From assembly GCF_004327355.1 (NCBI RefSeq), contig NZ_QJUM01000023.1, forward strand, positions 37,595-101,594: a DNA stretch of 64,000 nt, written 5' to 3'. The notes below the pieces were generated by a model, which was not told where the DNA came from, did not search any database, and saw only the letters and a program-made list of their open reading frames with translations. Positions 9,426 through 17,406 of the stretch are shown here, piece by piece (position 1 is the first letter of the stretch; each line of letters begins with the position of its first letter). A program made the position numbers and the translations under genes. This DNA comes from Phytopseudomonas dryadis (lineage in GTDB: Bacteria > Pseudomonadota > Gammaproteobacteria > Pseudomonadales > Pseudomonadaceae).

Positions 9426-10130
9426 CTACCAGCCGAGCGTCTCTTTCAGGAAGGGAATGGTCAATTTGCGCTGGGCCTGCAGGGAAGCCTGATCGAGGCG
9501 TTCGAGCAGTTCGAAGAGCGCGCTCATGCTGCGCTCACCGCGGGTGAGGATGAAGCGTCCCACCTCGTCGCTCATGTGCAGGCCCCGGCGCGAGGCACGC
9601 AATTGCAGGGCGCGCAGCTTGTCCTCATCGGACAAGGACTGGAGCTGGAAGACCAGGGCCAGGGTCAGGCGCGACTTGAGGTCGGCAAGCTTGACCGGCA
9701 ACTCGCGGGGCGAGGAGCCCGCCGCCAGCAGCAGACGCCGGCCACTGTCACGCAGGCGATTGAACAGGTGGAACAGCGCCTCTTCCCATTCACCCCGGCC
9801 CGCCGCCGCATCCAGGTCATCCAGGCATACCAGCTCGCACTGTTCCAGGTTGTCCAGCAGCTCCGGCCCGTACTGCACCACCTCGGCCAGCGGCAGGTAG
9901 ACGGCGGGCTCGCCGCGCTGCTCGAAACGCAGGCAAGCGGCCTGCAGCAGGTGGCTGCGCCCCACGCCCTCGCCCCCCCACAGGTAGATCAGGCTCTCCG
10001 TCCAGCCGGCATCCGCTTCGCACAGGCGCTCGACATACCCCAGGGCAGCGGCATTGGCGCCCGGGTAGTAGTTGGCAAAGGTGGCGTCGTCGCGCAGACG
10101 GACGCCAAGCGGCAGTTGAATAGGCTTCAT
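9426..10130 (-). CDS. hda: DnaA-related regulatory inactivator Hda
   Basis: 234-residue AAA+ protein that, with the DNA-loaded beta clamp, stimulates ATP hydrolysis by DnaA and so limits re-initiation. Near the N-terminus MKPIQLPLGVRL contains the clamp-binding motif QLPLGV. Walker A is GGEGVGRSHLL (about 52-62), Walker B LVCLDDLDA (about 100-108), and sensor regions follow (LLLAAGSSPRELP, LKSRLTLALVFQLQSL). It lacks DnaA's DNA-binding domain, as expected. Its ATG overlaps the perM-family stop by four bases (ATGA). Confidence 0.93.
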   Translation of the reverse strand: MKPIQLPLGVRLRDDATFANYYPGANAAALGYVERLCEADAGWTESLIYLWGGEGVGRSHLLQAACLRFEQRGEPAVYLPLAEVVQYGPELLDNLEQCELVCLDDLDAAAGRGEWEEALFHLFNRLRDSGRRLLLAAGSSPRELPVKLADLKSRLTLALVFQLQSLSDEDKLRALQLRASRRGLHMSDEVGRFILTRGERSMSALFELLERLDQASLQAQRKLTIPFLKETLGW

Positions 10131-11215
10131 ACTGGACGGGGAGGCTCGTCGGAGCCCCCTGAAGGCTCTTGATAAAGGTCGGAAAGTTTATACAAATCAT
10201 GCACATGACGCAGCAAAACCATGATCACCGCGGCCACCGGCAGGGCCAGCAGGATACCGGTGAAGCCGAACAGCTGACCGCCGGCCATGATCGCGAAGAT
10301 CACCGCCACCGGATGCAGGCCGATGCGGTCGCCCACCAACAGGGGCGTCAGCAGCATGCCCTCGAGCATCTGGCCGACCATGAACACGCCGGCAATGGCC
10401 AGTAGCGGGTAGAAGTCGCCGCCGAACTGGAACAGCCCGGCGATCAGGGCCGCGCCGATGCCGACCACCACCCCGAGATAGGGAACGATGCTCGCCAGGC
10501 CGGCGAGCAGGCCGATCAACAGCCCCAGTTCCAGGCCGATGGCCATCAGGCCGACGGCGTACATCACGCCGAGCGCGAACATCACCAGCAGTTGTCCGCG
10601 CAGGAAAGCGCCCAGCACCTCGTGGCACTCGCTGACCAGCTTGACCACCAGCCCTTCGTTGCTGCGCGGCAACAGACCACGCAGCTTGGCGACCAGCAGA
10701 TCCCAGTCACGCATCAGGTAGAAGCTGACCACCGGGATCAGCAGCAGGTTGGCCAGCCAGGCCATCAGCGCCAGACCCGACGCCGTGGCCTGGGCCAGGA
10801 TCAGCCCGGCGATATCGGTGGTCTTGCCCAGGTGCTCGGAAATCGCCGATTTCATCTGGTCGAAGCGCCAGAAGCCCTCGTTCAAGCCGAGCTTCAACTG
10901 GACCCAGGGCAGCGCCTCGTGCTGCGCCCAGTCGAGCATCTGCGGCGCCAGTTCGTAGAGCCGTACCATCTGCTTGCCGAGCATGGGGATCAATACCAGC
11001 AGCATCAGGGTGATGACCAGGGTGAACAAGGCGAATACCACGATCACGCCCCAGGTACGCGACAGCTTCAAGCGCTCCAGGCGATCCACCAGGGGATCGC
11101 CCAGGTAAGCCAGCAACACGCCGATCAGGAAGGGCGGCAAGATCGGATGCAGGACATAGACCAGGCCGCAGAGCAGCAGCACGGCAATCCATAGCCAGCG
11201 AGACGAAACGGTCAT
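10127..11215 (-). CDS. AI-2E/PerM-family membrane protein
   Basis: 362 residues, eight or so hydrophobic segments, with family-typical PPFLIGVLLAYLGDPLVDRLE in the first 60 residues and the C-terminal FGFTGILLALPVAAVIMVLL block. Members include TqsA, YdiK and PerM; transport of AI-2 is shown for few, so the substrate here is unknown. The frame extends to 11251, but the ATG at 11215 gives MTVSSRWLWIAVLLLC, which places the first helix properly. It is translationally coupled to hda by an ATGA overlap, an arrangement conserved in pseudomonads. Confidence 0.88.
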   Translation of the reverse strand: MTVSSRWLWIAVLLLCGLVYVLHPILPPFLIGVLLAYLGDPLVDRLERLKLSRTWGVIVVFALFTLVITLMLLVLIPMLGKQMVRLYELAPQMLDWAQHEALPWVQLKLGLNEGFWRFDQMKSAISEHLGKTTDIAGLILAQATASGLALMAWLANLLLIPVVSFYLMRDWDLLVAKLRGLLPRSNEGLVVKLVSECHEVLGAFLRGQLLVMFALGVMYAVGLMAIGLELGLLIGLLAGLASIVPYLGVVVGIGAALIAGLFQFGGDFYPLLAIAGVFMVGQMLEGMLLTPLLVGDRIGLHPVAVIFAIMAGGQLFGFTGILLALPVAAVIMVLLRHVHDLYKLSDLYQEPSGGSDEPPRPV

Positions 11216-11318
11216 GCTCAATCCTCGGGAACAACGGCGAATAAAGCGCAAACAGCGCCGACCGCGCCAGTGCGGAGTGATCCGCCGGAGTCGATATCAG
11301 TGCGGCCAGCGCGGCAGT

Positions 11319-12401
11319 CTACCAGCGAAAGCGCAGCACATCGCCACGCGGGACGATGCGCGGCGCGGGCTCTTGAGCAGCGGGCTCGAGCGGCGCCTGA
11401 GTGGCATCGATCGGCAGTGTCTCGTCATTGGCCGGCGCGGGCTCGGGCAGGGCTTCATCCGCCGGCACCTCGTGCAGTTGGGCCAGGGCCAACTGCGCGC
11501 GCAGTTGCTCGGCGCTGGCGTTGACCCGGTAGACCAGGCGGTCGGCCTCGACGGACTGCAACTGCGCAGCGAAGGGTTCGAGCATACGCTGCAGTTCGGC
11601 ATAACGTGAAAGATCGGCGCCGATGACTTCCAGGGTCAGCGTCGACGAGGTGCCCGGGGTGACCACGAAACGCGGCGCCAGGCGCTCGCTCACCGCCAGC
11701 AACACGGCATCGGCCAGGGCCGCCTGGTCGGCACCTTCGGCCTTGCCCTGCTCGTGTTCCTCGCCCAGCCACATTTGCCAGTCGGCCTGCCACTTGTCGT
11801 CGGTTTCGCGTGCATGCACCGCCAACAGGGCATCGGCGCCATAACGCTCCGAGGCCGAACGCAACGCCTCGGGATCGCTGGCGCCGAGGTTGTCCGCCGT
11901 CGCCAGCAGTTGCTCGTCGAGATCCGCCAACGGCAGACGCAGCGGCAGCCCACGATGCTGCGCCGCCAGACGCAGGGGCTCGGCACTGGCCTGACCATCG
12001 CCGACCATGTTCGAGCCGGCCGCCGTGTCGCTCAGCCACCAGGTCAGCAACGCCGGGCGGTTGACGCCCCAAAGCGGCAATCCGGCCTGGCGCAGCGTGC
12101 GATCGGTCGATACGGCATCGAAGTCGACCAGCAGGCTGTCACCTTCATAACCGTACTGACTGACGATCTGCTGGGGGTCCTTGCGCAGTTCGGCCAGCGC
12201 CGAGCCCTTGGCCGCGTCGCGGTTACCGGTCAGGCGCAGCACCAGGGTTTCCAGGGCACGCTGCATGGCGGCATCGCGCTCTTGCGGCTGCTGGCTGGCG
12301 ACCTTCTCGCGCACCTGATACAGGTCGCTGACCGTGGCAGCGGCGCTCGTCAGGCTGAGCAGCGACAGGCACAGGAGGAACACACAGGAGGTCGGGCGCA
12401 T
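11319..12401 (-). CDS. DUF2066 periplasmic protein
   Basis: 360 residues with a Sec signal peptide (VFLLCLSLLSLTSAAA, cleavage near residue 21). The body starts VSDLYQVREKVASQQPQERDAAMQRALETLVLRLTGN, the hallmark of DUF2066, and has an acidic Pro/Ala-rich tail. No catalytic motif is evident and the function is unknown. It is divergent from purM and lies 103 bases upstream of the PerM-family gene, so the order DUF2066, perM-type, hda probably forms one operon. Confidence 0.85.
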   Translation of the reverse strand: MRPTSCVFLLCLSLLSLTSAAATVSDLYQVREKVASQQPQERDAAMQRALETLVLRLTGNRDAAKGSALAELRKDPQQIVSQYGYEGDSLLVDFDAVSTDRTLRQAGLPLWGVNRPALLTWWLSDTAAGSNMVGDGQASAEPLRLAAQHRGLPLRLPLADLDEQLLATADNLGASDPEALRSASERYGADALLAVHARETDDKWQADWQMWLGEEHEQGKAEGADQAALADAVLLAVSERLAPRFVVTPGTSSTLTLEVIGADLSRYAELQRMLEPFAAQLQSVEADRLVYRVNASAEQLRAQLALAQLHEVPADEALPEPAPANDETLPIDATQAPLEPAAQEPAPRIVPRGDVLRFRW

Positions 12402-12683
12402 GAATAAAAGCTCTCTGCAGACAGGAGGCGGCGCAGCTCAGGCTGCCGAATCGCTATACCTTATGGGTTGTTGCGCTTTCATCGCAAGCCGCGTCGCTGC
12501 CGCCAGCGTGCAAGCGTGTCGCTTGCCTGCCCCGTGCAGGCCGTGCCCGGCGCCCCCGGCAGAGCGCCGCACGGCGCTGCGGCTGGCCGCTGCACGGCAA
12601 GCCTGATAAAATCGCGCGCCTTCGCAGAGCGGCCGTCGCAGGCCGGTGCAATTCCGACTTCCCCCTTCCAAAGGCCTGGATCT

Positions 12684-13742
12684 ATGAGCAAGCAACCCTC
12701 CATCAGCTACAAGGACGCAGGTGTAGATATCGACGCGGGCGAAGCCCTGGTCGAACGCATCAAGGGCGTGGCCAAGCGCACCGCCCGTCCTGAAGTCATG
12801 GGTGGCCTGGGCGGCTTCGGCGCCCTTTGCGAGATCCCCGCCGGCTACAAACAGCCCGTGCTGGTATCCGGTACCGACGGTGTCGGCACCAAACTGCGCC
12901 TGGCGCTGAACCTGAACAAGCACGACAGCATCGGCCAGGATCTGGTGGCCATGTGCGTCAACGACCTGGTGGTCTGCGGCGCCGAGCCGCTGTTCTTCCT
13001 CGACTACTACGCCACCGGCAAGCTCAACGTCGATGTGGCCGCCACCGTGGTCACCGGCATCGGCGCCGGCTGCGAACTGGCCGGCTGCTCCCTGGTCGGT
13101 GGTGAAACCGCCGAGATGCCCGGCATGTACGAAGGCGAGGACTATGACCTGGCCGGCTTCTGCGTCGGCGTGGTGGAAAAGGCCGAGATCATCGACGGCT
13201 CCAAAGTGGCCGCCGGTGACGCGCTGATCGCCCTGCCCTCCTCCGGCCCGCACTCCAACGGTTACTCGCTGATCCGCAAGATCATCGACGTGGCCGGCAG
13301 CGACATCGACAGCACCCTGGTCGACGGCAAGCCGCTGGCCGATCTGCTGATGGCACCGACGCGCATCTACGTCAAACCCCTGCTCAAGCTGATCAAGGAC
13401 ACCGGCGCGGTCAAGGCCATGGCCCACATCACCGGCGGCGGCCTGCTCGACAATATCCCGCGGGTACTGCCCGCCGGCGCCCAGGCGCTGATCGACGTGG
13501 CCAGCTGGACCCGCCCGGCGGTGTTCGACTGGCTGCAGGAAAAAGGCAACGTCGACGAGACCGAGATGCACCGCGTACTCAACTGCGGCGTGGGCATGGT
13601 CATCTGTGTCGCCCAGGAGCAGGTCGACGTGACCCTCGAGACCCTGAGCGCCGCTGGCGAGCAGCCCTGGGTCATCGGCCGGATCGCCAGCGCCGCCGAC
13701 GGCGCGGAACGGGTCGTCCTGAACAACCTGAAAAGCCACTGA
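12684..13742 (+). CDS. purM: Phosphoribosylformylglycinamidine cyclo-ligase
   Basis: 352 residues. It catalyses ATP-dependent closure of FGAM to AIR, the fifth step of purine synthesis. The start MSKQPSISYKDAGVDIDAG is canonical. VSGTDGVGTKLRLAL (from about residue 60) is the glycine-rich nucleotide loop, followed by MCVNDLVVCGAEPLFFLDY, GCSLVGGETAEMPGMY, and AHITGGGLLDNIPRVLP near the C-terminus. The reading frame is open further upstream to 12468, but only the ATG at 12684 fits the family. The stop overlaps the purN start by one base, so the pair is coupled. Confidence 0.97.
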   Translation: MSKQPSISYKDAGVDIDAGEALVERIKGVAKRTARPEVMGGLGGFGALCEIPAGYKQPVLVSGTDGVGTKLRLALNLNKHDSIGQDLVAMCVNDLVVCGAEPLFFLDYYATGKLNVDVAATVVTGIGAGCELAGCSLVGGETAEMPGMYEGEDYDLAGFCVGVVEKAEIIDGSKVAAGDALIALPSSGPHSNGYSLIRKIIDVAGSDIDSTLVDGKPLADLLMAPTRIYVKPLLKLIKDTGAVKAMAHITGGGLLDNIPRVLPAGAQALIDVASWTRPAVFDWLQEKGNVDETEMHRVLNCGVGMVICVAQEQVDVTLETLSAAGEQPWVIGRIASAADGAERVVLNNLKSH

Positions 13743-14392
13743 TGCCCCCAGCCTGCAATGTGGTGGCGCTGATCTCCGGCGCCGGCAGCAATCTGCAGGC
13801 GCTGATCGACAGCGCCGGGGCCGCGGACAATCCGGCACGCATCGCCGCGGTGATTTCCAACCGCGCCGATGCCTATGGCCTGGAACGGGCGAAGAATGCC
13901 GACATCGACACCCGGGTGCTCGAGCATGGCGATTTCGCCGACCGCGAAGCCTTCGACAAGGCCCTGATCGAAGCCATCGACGCCTTCGAACCGCACCTGG
14001 TGGTGCTGGCCGGCTTCATGCGCATCCTCAGCCCGGCGTTCGTCCGCCACTACAGCGGACGCCTGCTCAACATCCATCCCTCCCTGCTGCCCAGGCACAA
14101 GGGCCTGCACACCCATCGACGGGCGCTGGAGGCCGGTGACCGCGAGCACGGCTGCAGCGTGCACTTCGTCACCGAGGAACTCGATGGTGGCCCTCTGGTC
14201 GTACAGGCTGTAATCCCGGTACAGTTGCAGGACTCTGCCGCCAGCCTGGCGCAGCGGGTTCACGTCCAGGAACACCTGATCTATCCGCTGGCCGTCCGCT
14301 GGTTCGCCGAAGGACGTTTGCGCCTCGACGCCTCGGGCGCATCGCTCGACGGCAACCCCCTGCCGGCCACCGGCTACCTCATCAACACCTAG
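13742..14392 (+). CDS. purN: Phosphoribosylglycinamide formyltransferase
   Basis: 216 residues; transfers a formyl group from 10-formyl-THF to GAR in purine synthesis. The N-terminal loop ISGAGSNLQALID binds the ribose phosphate. The catalytic triad is visible as Asn110 and His112 in LLNIHPSLLP and Asp148 in EELDGGPLV. FMRILSPAFVRHYSGRLLNIH is typical. It starts within the purM stop (TGATG), and the DUF3108 gene follows after eight bases. Confidence 0.96.
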   Translation: MPPACNVVALISGAGSNLQALIDSAGAADNPARIAAVISNRADAYGLERAKNADIDTRVLEHGDFADREAFDKALIEAIDAFEPHLVVLAGFMRILSPAFVRHYSGRLLNIHPSLLPRHKGLHTHRRALEAGDREHGCSVHFVTEELDGGPLVVQAVIPVQLQDSAASLAQRVHVQEHLIYPLAVRWFAEGRLRLDASGASLDGNPLPATGYLINT

Positions 14393-14400
14393 GAGACACC

Positions 14401-15117
14401 ATGCGTCGTGCCTTACTGTTCGCCCTGGCGTTGCTCAGCCTGCCAGCCGTCGCCGAAGAGCTGAAGCCGTTCTCCGCCAGCTACACCGCCGACTGGAAGC
14501 AACTGCCGGTCAGTGGCTCCGCCGAACGCAGCCTGCAGGCACAGGACGATGGACGCTGGCTGCTCAGCTTCAAGGCTTCCATGCTGGTGGCCAGCCTCAC
14601 CGAGCAGAGCACCTTCACGGTCGATGGCAACAGCTTCCTGCCCCAGACCTACAAGTTCGAACGCAGCGGCCTGGGCAAGGGCAAGGAAGTCGAGTTCGAC
14701 TTCGACTGGACGCAGAAGCAGGTGATCGGCAGCGATCGCGGCGACCCCGTGCGTTTCCCGCTCAACCGCGGCATGCAGGACAAGTCGACCTACCAGCTCG
14801 TGCTGCAACATGACGTCGCGGCCGGGCAGAAGAGCATGAGCTATCAAGTGGTCGATGGCGACGAGGTCGAAACCTATGATTTCCGCGTGCTGGGCGAGGA
14901 AGTGGTACGCACCAAGGCCGGCCTGATCGATGCGATCAAGGTCGAGCGCGTGCGCGACCCGACACAGAGCAGCCGCAAGACCATCCTCTGGTTCGCCAAG
15001 GACTGGGGCCACCTGCTGGTGCGTCTGCATCAGGTGGAAAAGGACGGCAAGGAATACCAGATCATGCTCAAGTCCGGCACCGTCGACGGCAAGACCGTGG
15101 AAGGCCGTCGCGATTGA
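14401..15117 (+). CDS. DUF3108 periplasmic protein
   Basis: 238 residues with a short Sec signal peptide (LLFALALLSLPAVA, cleavage before EELKPF). The body is beta-rich (PFSASYTADWKQLPVSGSAE, DVAAGQKSMSYQVVDGDEVE, TILWFAKDWGHLLVRL) and matches the DUF3108 family. It probably folds as a periplasmic beta barrel or half barrel of unknown role. It is the third gene of the purM-purN unit, eight bases behind purN, and is followed by a strong terminator. Confidence 0.85.
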   Translation: MRRALLFALALLSLPAVAEELKPFSASYTADWKQLPVSGSAERSLQAQDDGRWLLSFKASMLVASLTEQSTFTVDGNSFLPQTYKFERSGLGKGKEVEFDFDWTQKQVIGSDRGDPVRFPLNRGMQDKSTYQLVLQHDVAAGQKSMSYQVVDGDEVETYDFRVLGEEVVRTKAGLIDAIKVERVRDPTQSSRKTILWFAKDWGHLLVRLHQVEKDGKEYQIMLKSGTVDGKTVEGRRD

Positions 15118-15145
15118 TCGACCAGCCGGTCGCCGTCATCATCAG

Positions 15146-15169
15146 AAAGCCGGGCATGCCCGGCTTTTT
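15146..15169 (+). terminator. Rho-independent terminator of purM-purN-DUF3108
   Basis: A perfect palindrome AAAGCCGGGC-AT-GCCCGGCTTT followed by further T residues lies 28 bases after the DUF3108 stop. The stem is G/C-rich and runs directly into the T tract. Confidence 0.9.
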
Positions 15170-15240
15170 CTTGGCCGCAGGCTGTTGGCGAAGCAGCCAT
15201 TTGCAGGAGGGGCTTCAGCCACGACCGGATGGAGCAGGCC

Positions 15241-15308
15241 GTAGGATGGGTGAAACCCATCGGCGATTGATGGGTTTCAACTGCGTGGCCCGACCCCATC
15301 TACGGATT
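15241..15308. repeat. GATGGGT/ACCCATC palindromic element
   Basis: GTAGGATGGGTGAAACCCATC is followed by a second GATGGGTTTC, and the segment closes near CCCATCTACGG, giving nested inverted repeats. It resembles the CGTAGGGTGG elements in layout but differs in sequence. Confidence 0.5.
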
Positions 15309-15392
15309 GCCCCCCTGAAGAGCCCCTCTCCCCAGCCCTCTCCCAGGGGGCGAGGGAGCCGATCCGTGCTGGCTCCGGGGCTTGTGCCAGCC

Positions 15393-15483
15393 CGTAGGGT
15401 GGATGACGCTCTTTTCATCCACCATTGCGATCGCAGAGCGGTGGACGGATCGGGCCGCGCAGGCAAGCGTCGTCCACCCTACG
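15393..15483. repeat. CGTAGGGTGG palindromic element, copy 2
   Basis: Begins CGTAGGGTGGATGACGCTC and ends CAAGCGTCGTCCACCCTACG, with an internal TTTCATCCACCATTGCGATC shared (imperfectly) with copies 1 and 3. About 91 bases, noncoding. Confidence 0.8.
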
Positions 15484-15557
15484 AAAGGCAGCTACCGCCT
15501 CGCGGCAGTGATCCCGATGCTGGCGGCCAACCACGGCACTGCCATGCCGCGGAACTT

Positions 15558-15609
15558 GTAACCAATCGTTACGGTCACAAATGGCATCGTTTGCTTAGCA
15601 AGCTAAGCA
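15558..15609. promoter_or_regulatory. Two inverted repeats upstream of the 60-residue gene
   Basis: GTAAC-CAATC-GTTAC (15558-15572) and TGCTTAGC-AA-GCTAAGCA (15592-15609, perfect) lie 53-104 bases before the start at 15662. Their spacing and symmetry fit operator sites for dimeric regulators, but neither matches a regulator I can name. Confidence 0.45.
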
Positions 15610-15661
15610 TGAACGACCCATGTATTGCGCCGCATTGATCCGACAGACTGGAGATATAAGA

Positions 15662-15844
15662 ATGAGCGTAGTAGTTGTGTCCGAGCGTGACGAGCAGCAC
15701 ATGTCCCACGAAGCCCAGGCCATGGGCAAGCGCGTCTGGGACGTGCATCAGAACGACCAATTGGTCGGTATATTCCCCTCTCGGGAAGAGGCCATCGCCT
15801 ACCAGGCGGAGCTGGAAACCTCAGCCAGTCCGCATACGGAATGA
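15662..15844 (+). CDS. Small conserved hypothetical protein, 60 residues
   Basis: Starts MSVVVVSERDEQHMSHEAQA at an ATG preceded by GGAGAT; the frame is open to 15620 but that start has no ribosome-binding site. The sequence KRVWDVHQNDQLVGIFPSREEAIAYQAELE reads as one beta-beta-alpha unit, similar to small phage-like or DUF2188-like folds; this resemblance is weak. Two inverted repeats upstream suggest specific control. It is convergent with the DUF2058 gene. The function is unknown. Confidence 0.75.
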   Translation: MSVVVVSERDEQHMSHEAQAMGKRVWDVHQNDQLVGIFPSREEAIAYQAELETSASPHTE

Positions 15845-15851
15845 TCGGACG

Positions 15852-15873
15852 AAAAAGCCCGCGTAATCGCGGT
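15852..15873 (-). terminator. Terminator of the DUF2058 gene
   Basis: Read on the minus strand, CCGCG-ATTA-CGCGG is followed by GCTTTTT, about 30 bases after the DUF2058 stop. The stem is five pairs with a short T tract. Confidence 0.65.
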
Positions 15874-15903
15874 GCACTGCCAGCCATGCGCGCATGAGCG
15901 CGT

Positions 15904-16443
15904 TTACCACATCAGGTCATCGGGAACCTGGTAGGCGGCATAGGGGTCGTCCGCATCCGGTGCTTCGGTCGGGGTATTGAGCAATACCACGCGGCGCGGA
16001 TCGCGCTCCTGGATCTTCAGCGCGGCCTCGCGCGGAATCACTTCGTAGCCGCCGCCGTGGCGGACGATGGCCAGCGAGCCGCGGCTGAGCTTGTCGCGCA
16101 TCAGGGCGTTGACCGACAGGCGCTTGACCTTCTTGTCGTCGACGAAATTGTAGTAATCCTCGGTGGTGAGCTTGGGCAGCCGGGAGACCTCGATCAACTG
16201 CTTGACCTGGGCGGCGCGGGCCTTCTGCTCGATCTTCTCCTGCTGCTGCCGGTTCAGCTCCTGATCCCGGGCCGCCTTTTCGGCCATGGCCTGCTGGGCG
16301 GCGAGCTTCTGCGACTCGTCCTTCTCGGCCTGCCCTTTCTGTACCAGGCGCTGCTGCTTCTGCTGTTGCTTGCTGACCTGCTTGGCCTGCTTCTCGTTGA
16401 CCAGCCCCGCCTTGAGCAACTGGTCGCGTAATGAAAGAGCCAT
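15904..16443 (-). CDS. DUF2058 (YaiL-type) protein
   Basis: 179 residues. The start MALSLRDQLLKAGLVNEKQAKQ is typical of the YaiL/DUF2058 family. A long charged Gln/Lys/Glu coiled coil spans about residues 18-85 (KQQQKQQRLVQKGQAEKDE). A compact C-terminal domain follows (LTTEDYYNFVDDKKVKRLSV, GSLAIVRHGGGYEVIPREAA). It is a soluble nucleoprotein-like family of unknown function. The gene is separated from mazG by 68 bases and has its own terminator. Confidence 0.87.
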   Translation of the reverse strand: MALSLRDQLLKAGLVNEKQAKQVSKQQQKQQRLVQKGQAEKDESQKLAAQQAMAEKAARDQELNRQQQEKIEQKARAAQVKQLIEVSRLPKLTTEDYYNFVDDKKVKRLSVNALMRDKLSRGSLAIVRHGGGYEVIPREAALKIQERDPRRVVLLNTPTEAPDADDPYAAYQVPDDLMW

Positions 16444-16511
16444 AACCTACCTATCCGCCGAACAATGAATATGGTGGTGAGCCGACAACCCACCGGATTT
16501 CAGCAGCACGA

Positions 16512-17333
16512 TCAGGGCTGCCTCTCGCGTTTCTTCGCTTCGCCCCACAGGGCGTCCAGCTCGTCCAGGGCGCAATTCTCGATGGGCCGCCCCGCTTCGC
16601 GCAATGCCTGCTCGATAAAACGGAAGCGCCGCTCGAACTTGGCGTTCGCCGCGCGCAACGCCGCCTCGGGCTCGACCTTGAGGTGGCGGGCCAGATTGGT
16701 CACCGCGAACAGCAGGTCACCGACCTCCTCGGCGATTGCCGGAGGATCGTCGGCACCGATGGCCTCGAGCACTTCATCCAGTTCTTCACGCACCTTGTCC
16801 AGCACCGGCAGCGCATCGGGCCAGTCGAAGCCGACCCGGGCGGCCCGCGACTGCAGCTTGCTGGCCCGGCTCAGGGCCGGCAACACGGTCGGCACATCGT
16901 CGAGCAGCGACAGTTGCTCGGGGGCCGCCGCGCGCTGTGCACGCTCCTCGGCCTTGATCGCCTCCCAGCGCTGCTTGACCTCGGCCTCGCCGAGGCGCGG
17001 CAGATCCGGCGCACCGTACAGATCGCCATCGGGAAACACGTGGGGATGGCGGCGAACCAGCTTGCGGGTGATGCCATCGACCACCTGGGCGAAGTCGAAA
17101 CGCCCCTCTTCGCGGGCCAGCTGGCTGTAGTACACCACCTGGAACAGCAGGTCGCCCAGCTCACCGGGCAGTTCGGCAAACGCCTCGCGCTCGATGGCAT
17201 CGGCCACTTCGTAGGCTTCTTCGAGGGTATGCGGCACGATGCTCGCGTAGGACTGCTGCAGATCCCAGGGACAGCCGTGCCGGGGGTCGCGCAGGCGCGC
17301 CATCAGGTGCAGGAGGTCGTCGAGTTGGTACAT
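16512..17333 (-). CDS. mazG: Nucleoside triphosphate pyrophosphohydrolase MazG
   Basis: 273 residues with two tandem MazG domains, as in E. coli. The first carries GCPWDLQQSYASIVPHTLEEAYEV with the EEAYE metal ligands and LPGELGDLLFQVVYYS. The second carries FDWPDALPVLDKVREELDEV and AIAEEVGDLLFAVTNLAR, the catalytic half. It hydrolyses all (d)NTPs to monophosphates and lowers ppGpp effects under starvation in E. coli. It follows relA by 73 bases on the same strand, the conserved stringent-response pairing. Confidence 0.95.
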   Translation of the reverse strand: MYQLDDLLHLMARLRDPRHGCPWDLQQSYASIVPHTLEEAYEVADAIEREAFAELPGELGDLLFQVVYYSQLAREEGRFDFAQVVDGITRKLVRRHPHVFPDGDLYGAPDLPRLGEAEVKQRWEAIKAEERAQRAAAPEQLSLLDDVPTVLPALSRASKLQSRAARVGFDWPDALPVLDKVREELDEVLEAIGADDPPAIAEEVGDLLFAVTNLARHLKVEPEAALRAANAKFERRFRFIEQALREAGRPIENCALDELDALWGEAKKRERQP

Positions 17334-17406
17334 GGCAAATTCCGCTCAGTGCAGGAGGCCAGCCGCCGCGCGCCACGGGCAAGGCCGCGGCGTGCGGCCT
17401 GCCGGT

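Larger units (their letters stand above)
15118..15661. other. Intergenic gap: terminator, repeats and small-gene promoter
   Basis: 544 bases between DUF3108 and the 60-residue gene. It contains a rho-independent terminator, a GATGGGT/ACCCATC palindrome near 15241-15308, a CCCTCTCCC/GGGGGCGAGGG arm near 15320-15358, the second CGTAGGGTGG element, and two short inverted repeats just before the small gene. No gene is seen. Confidence 0.75.
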
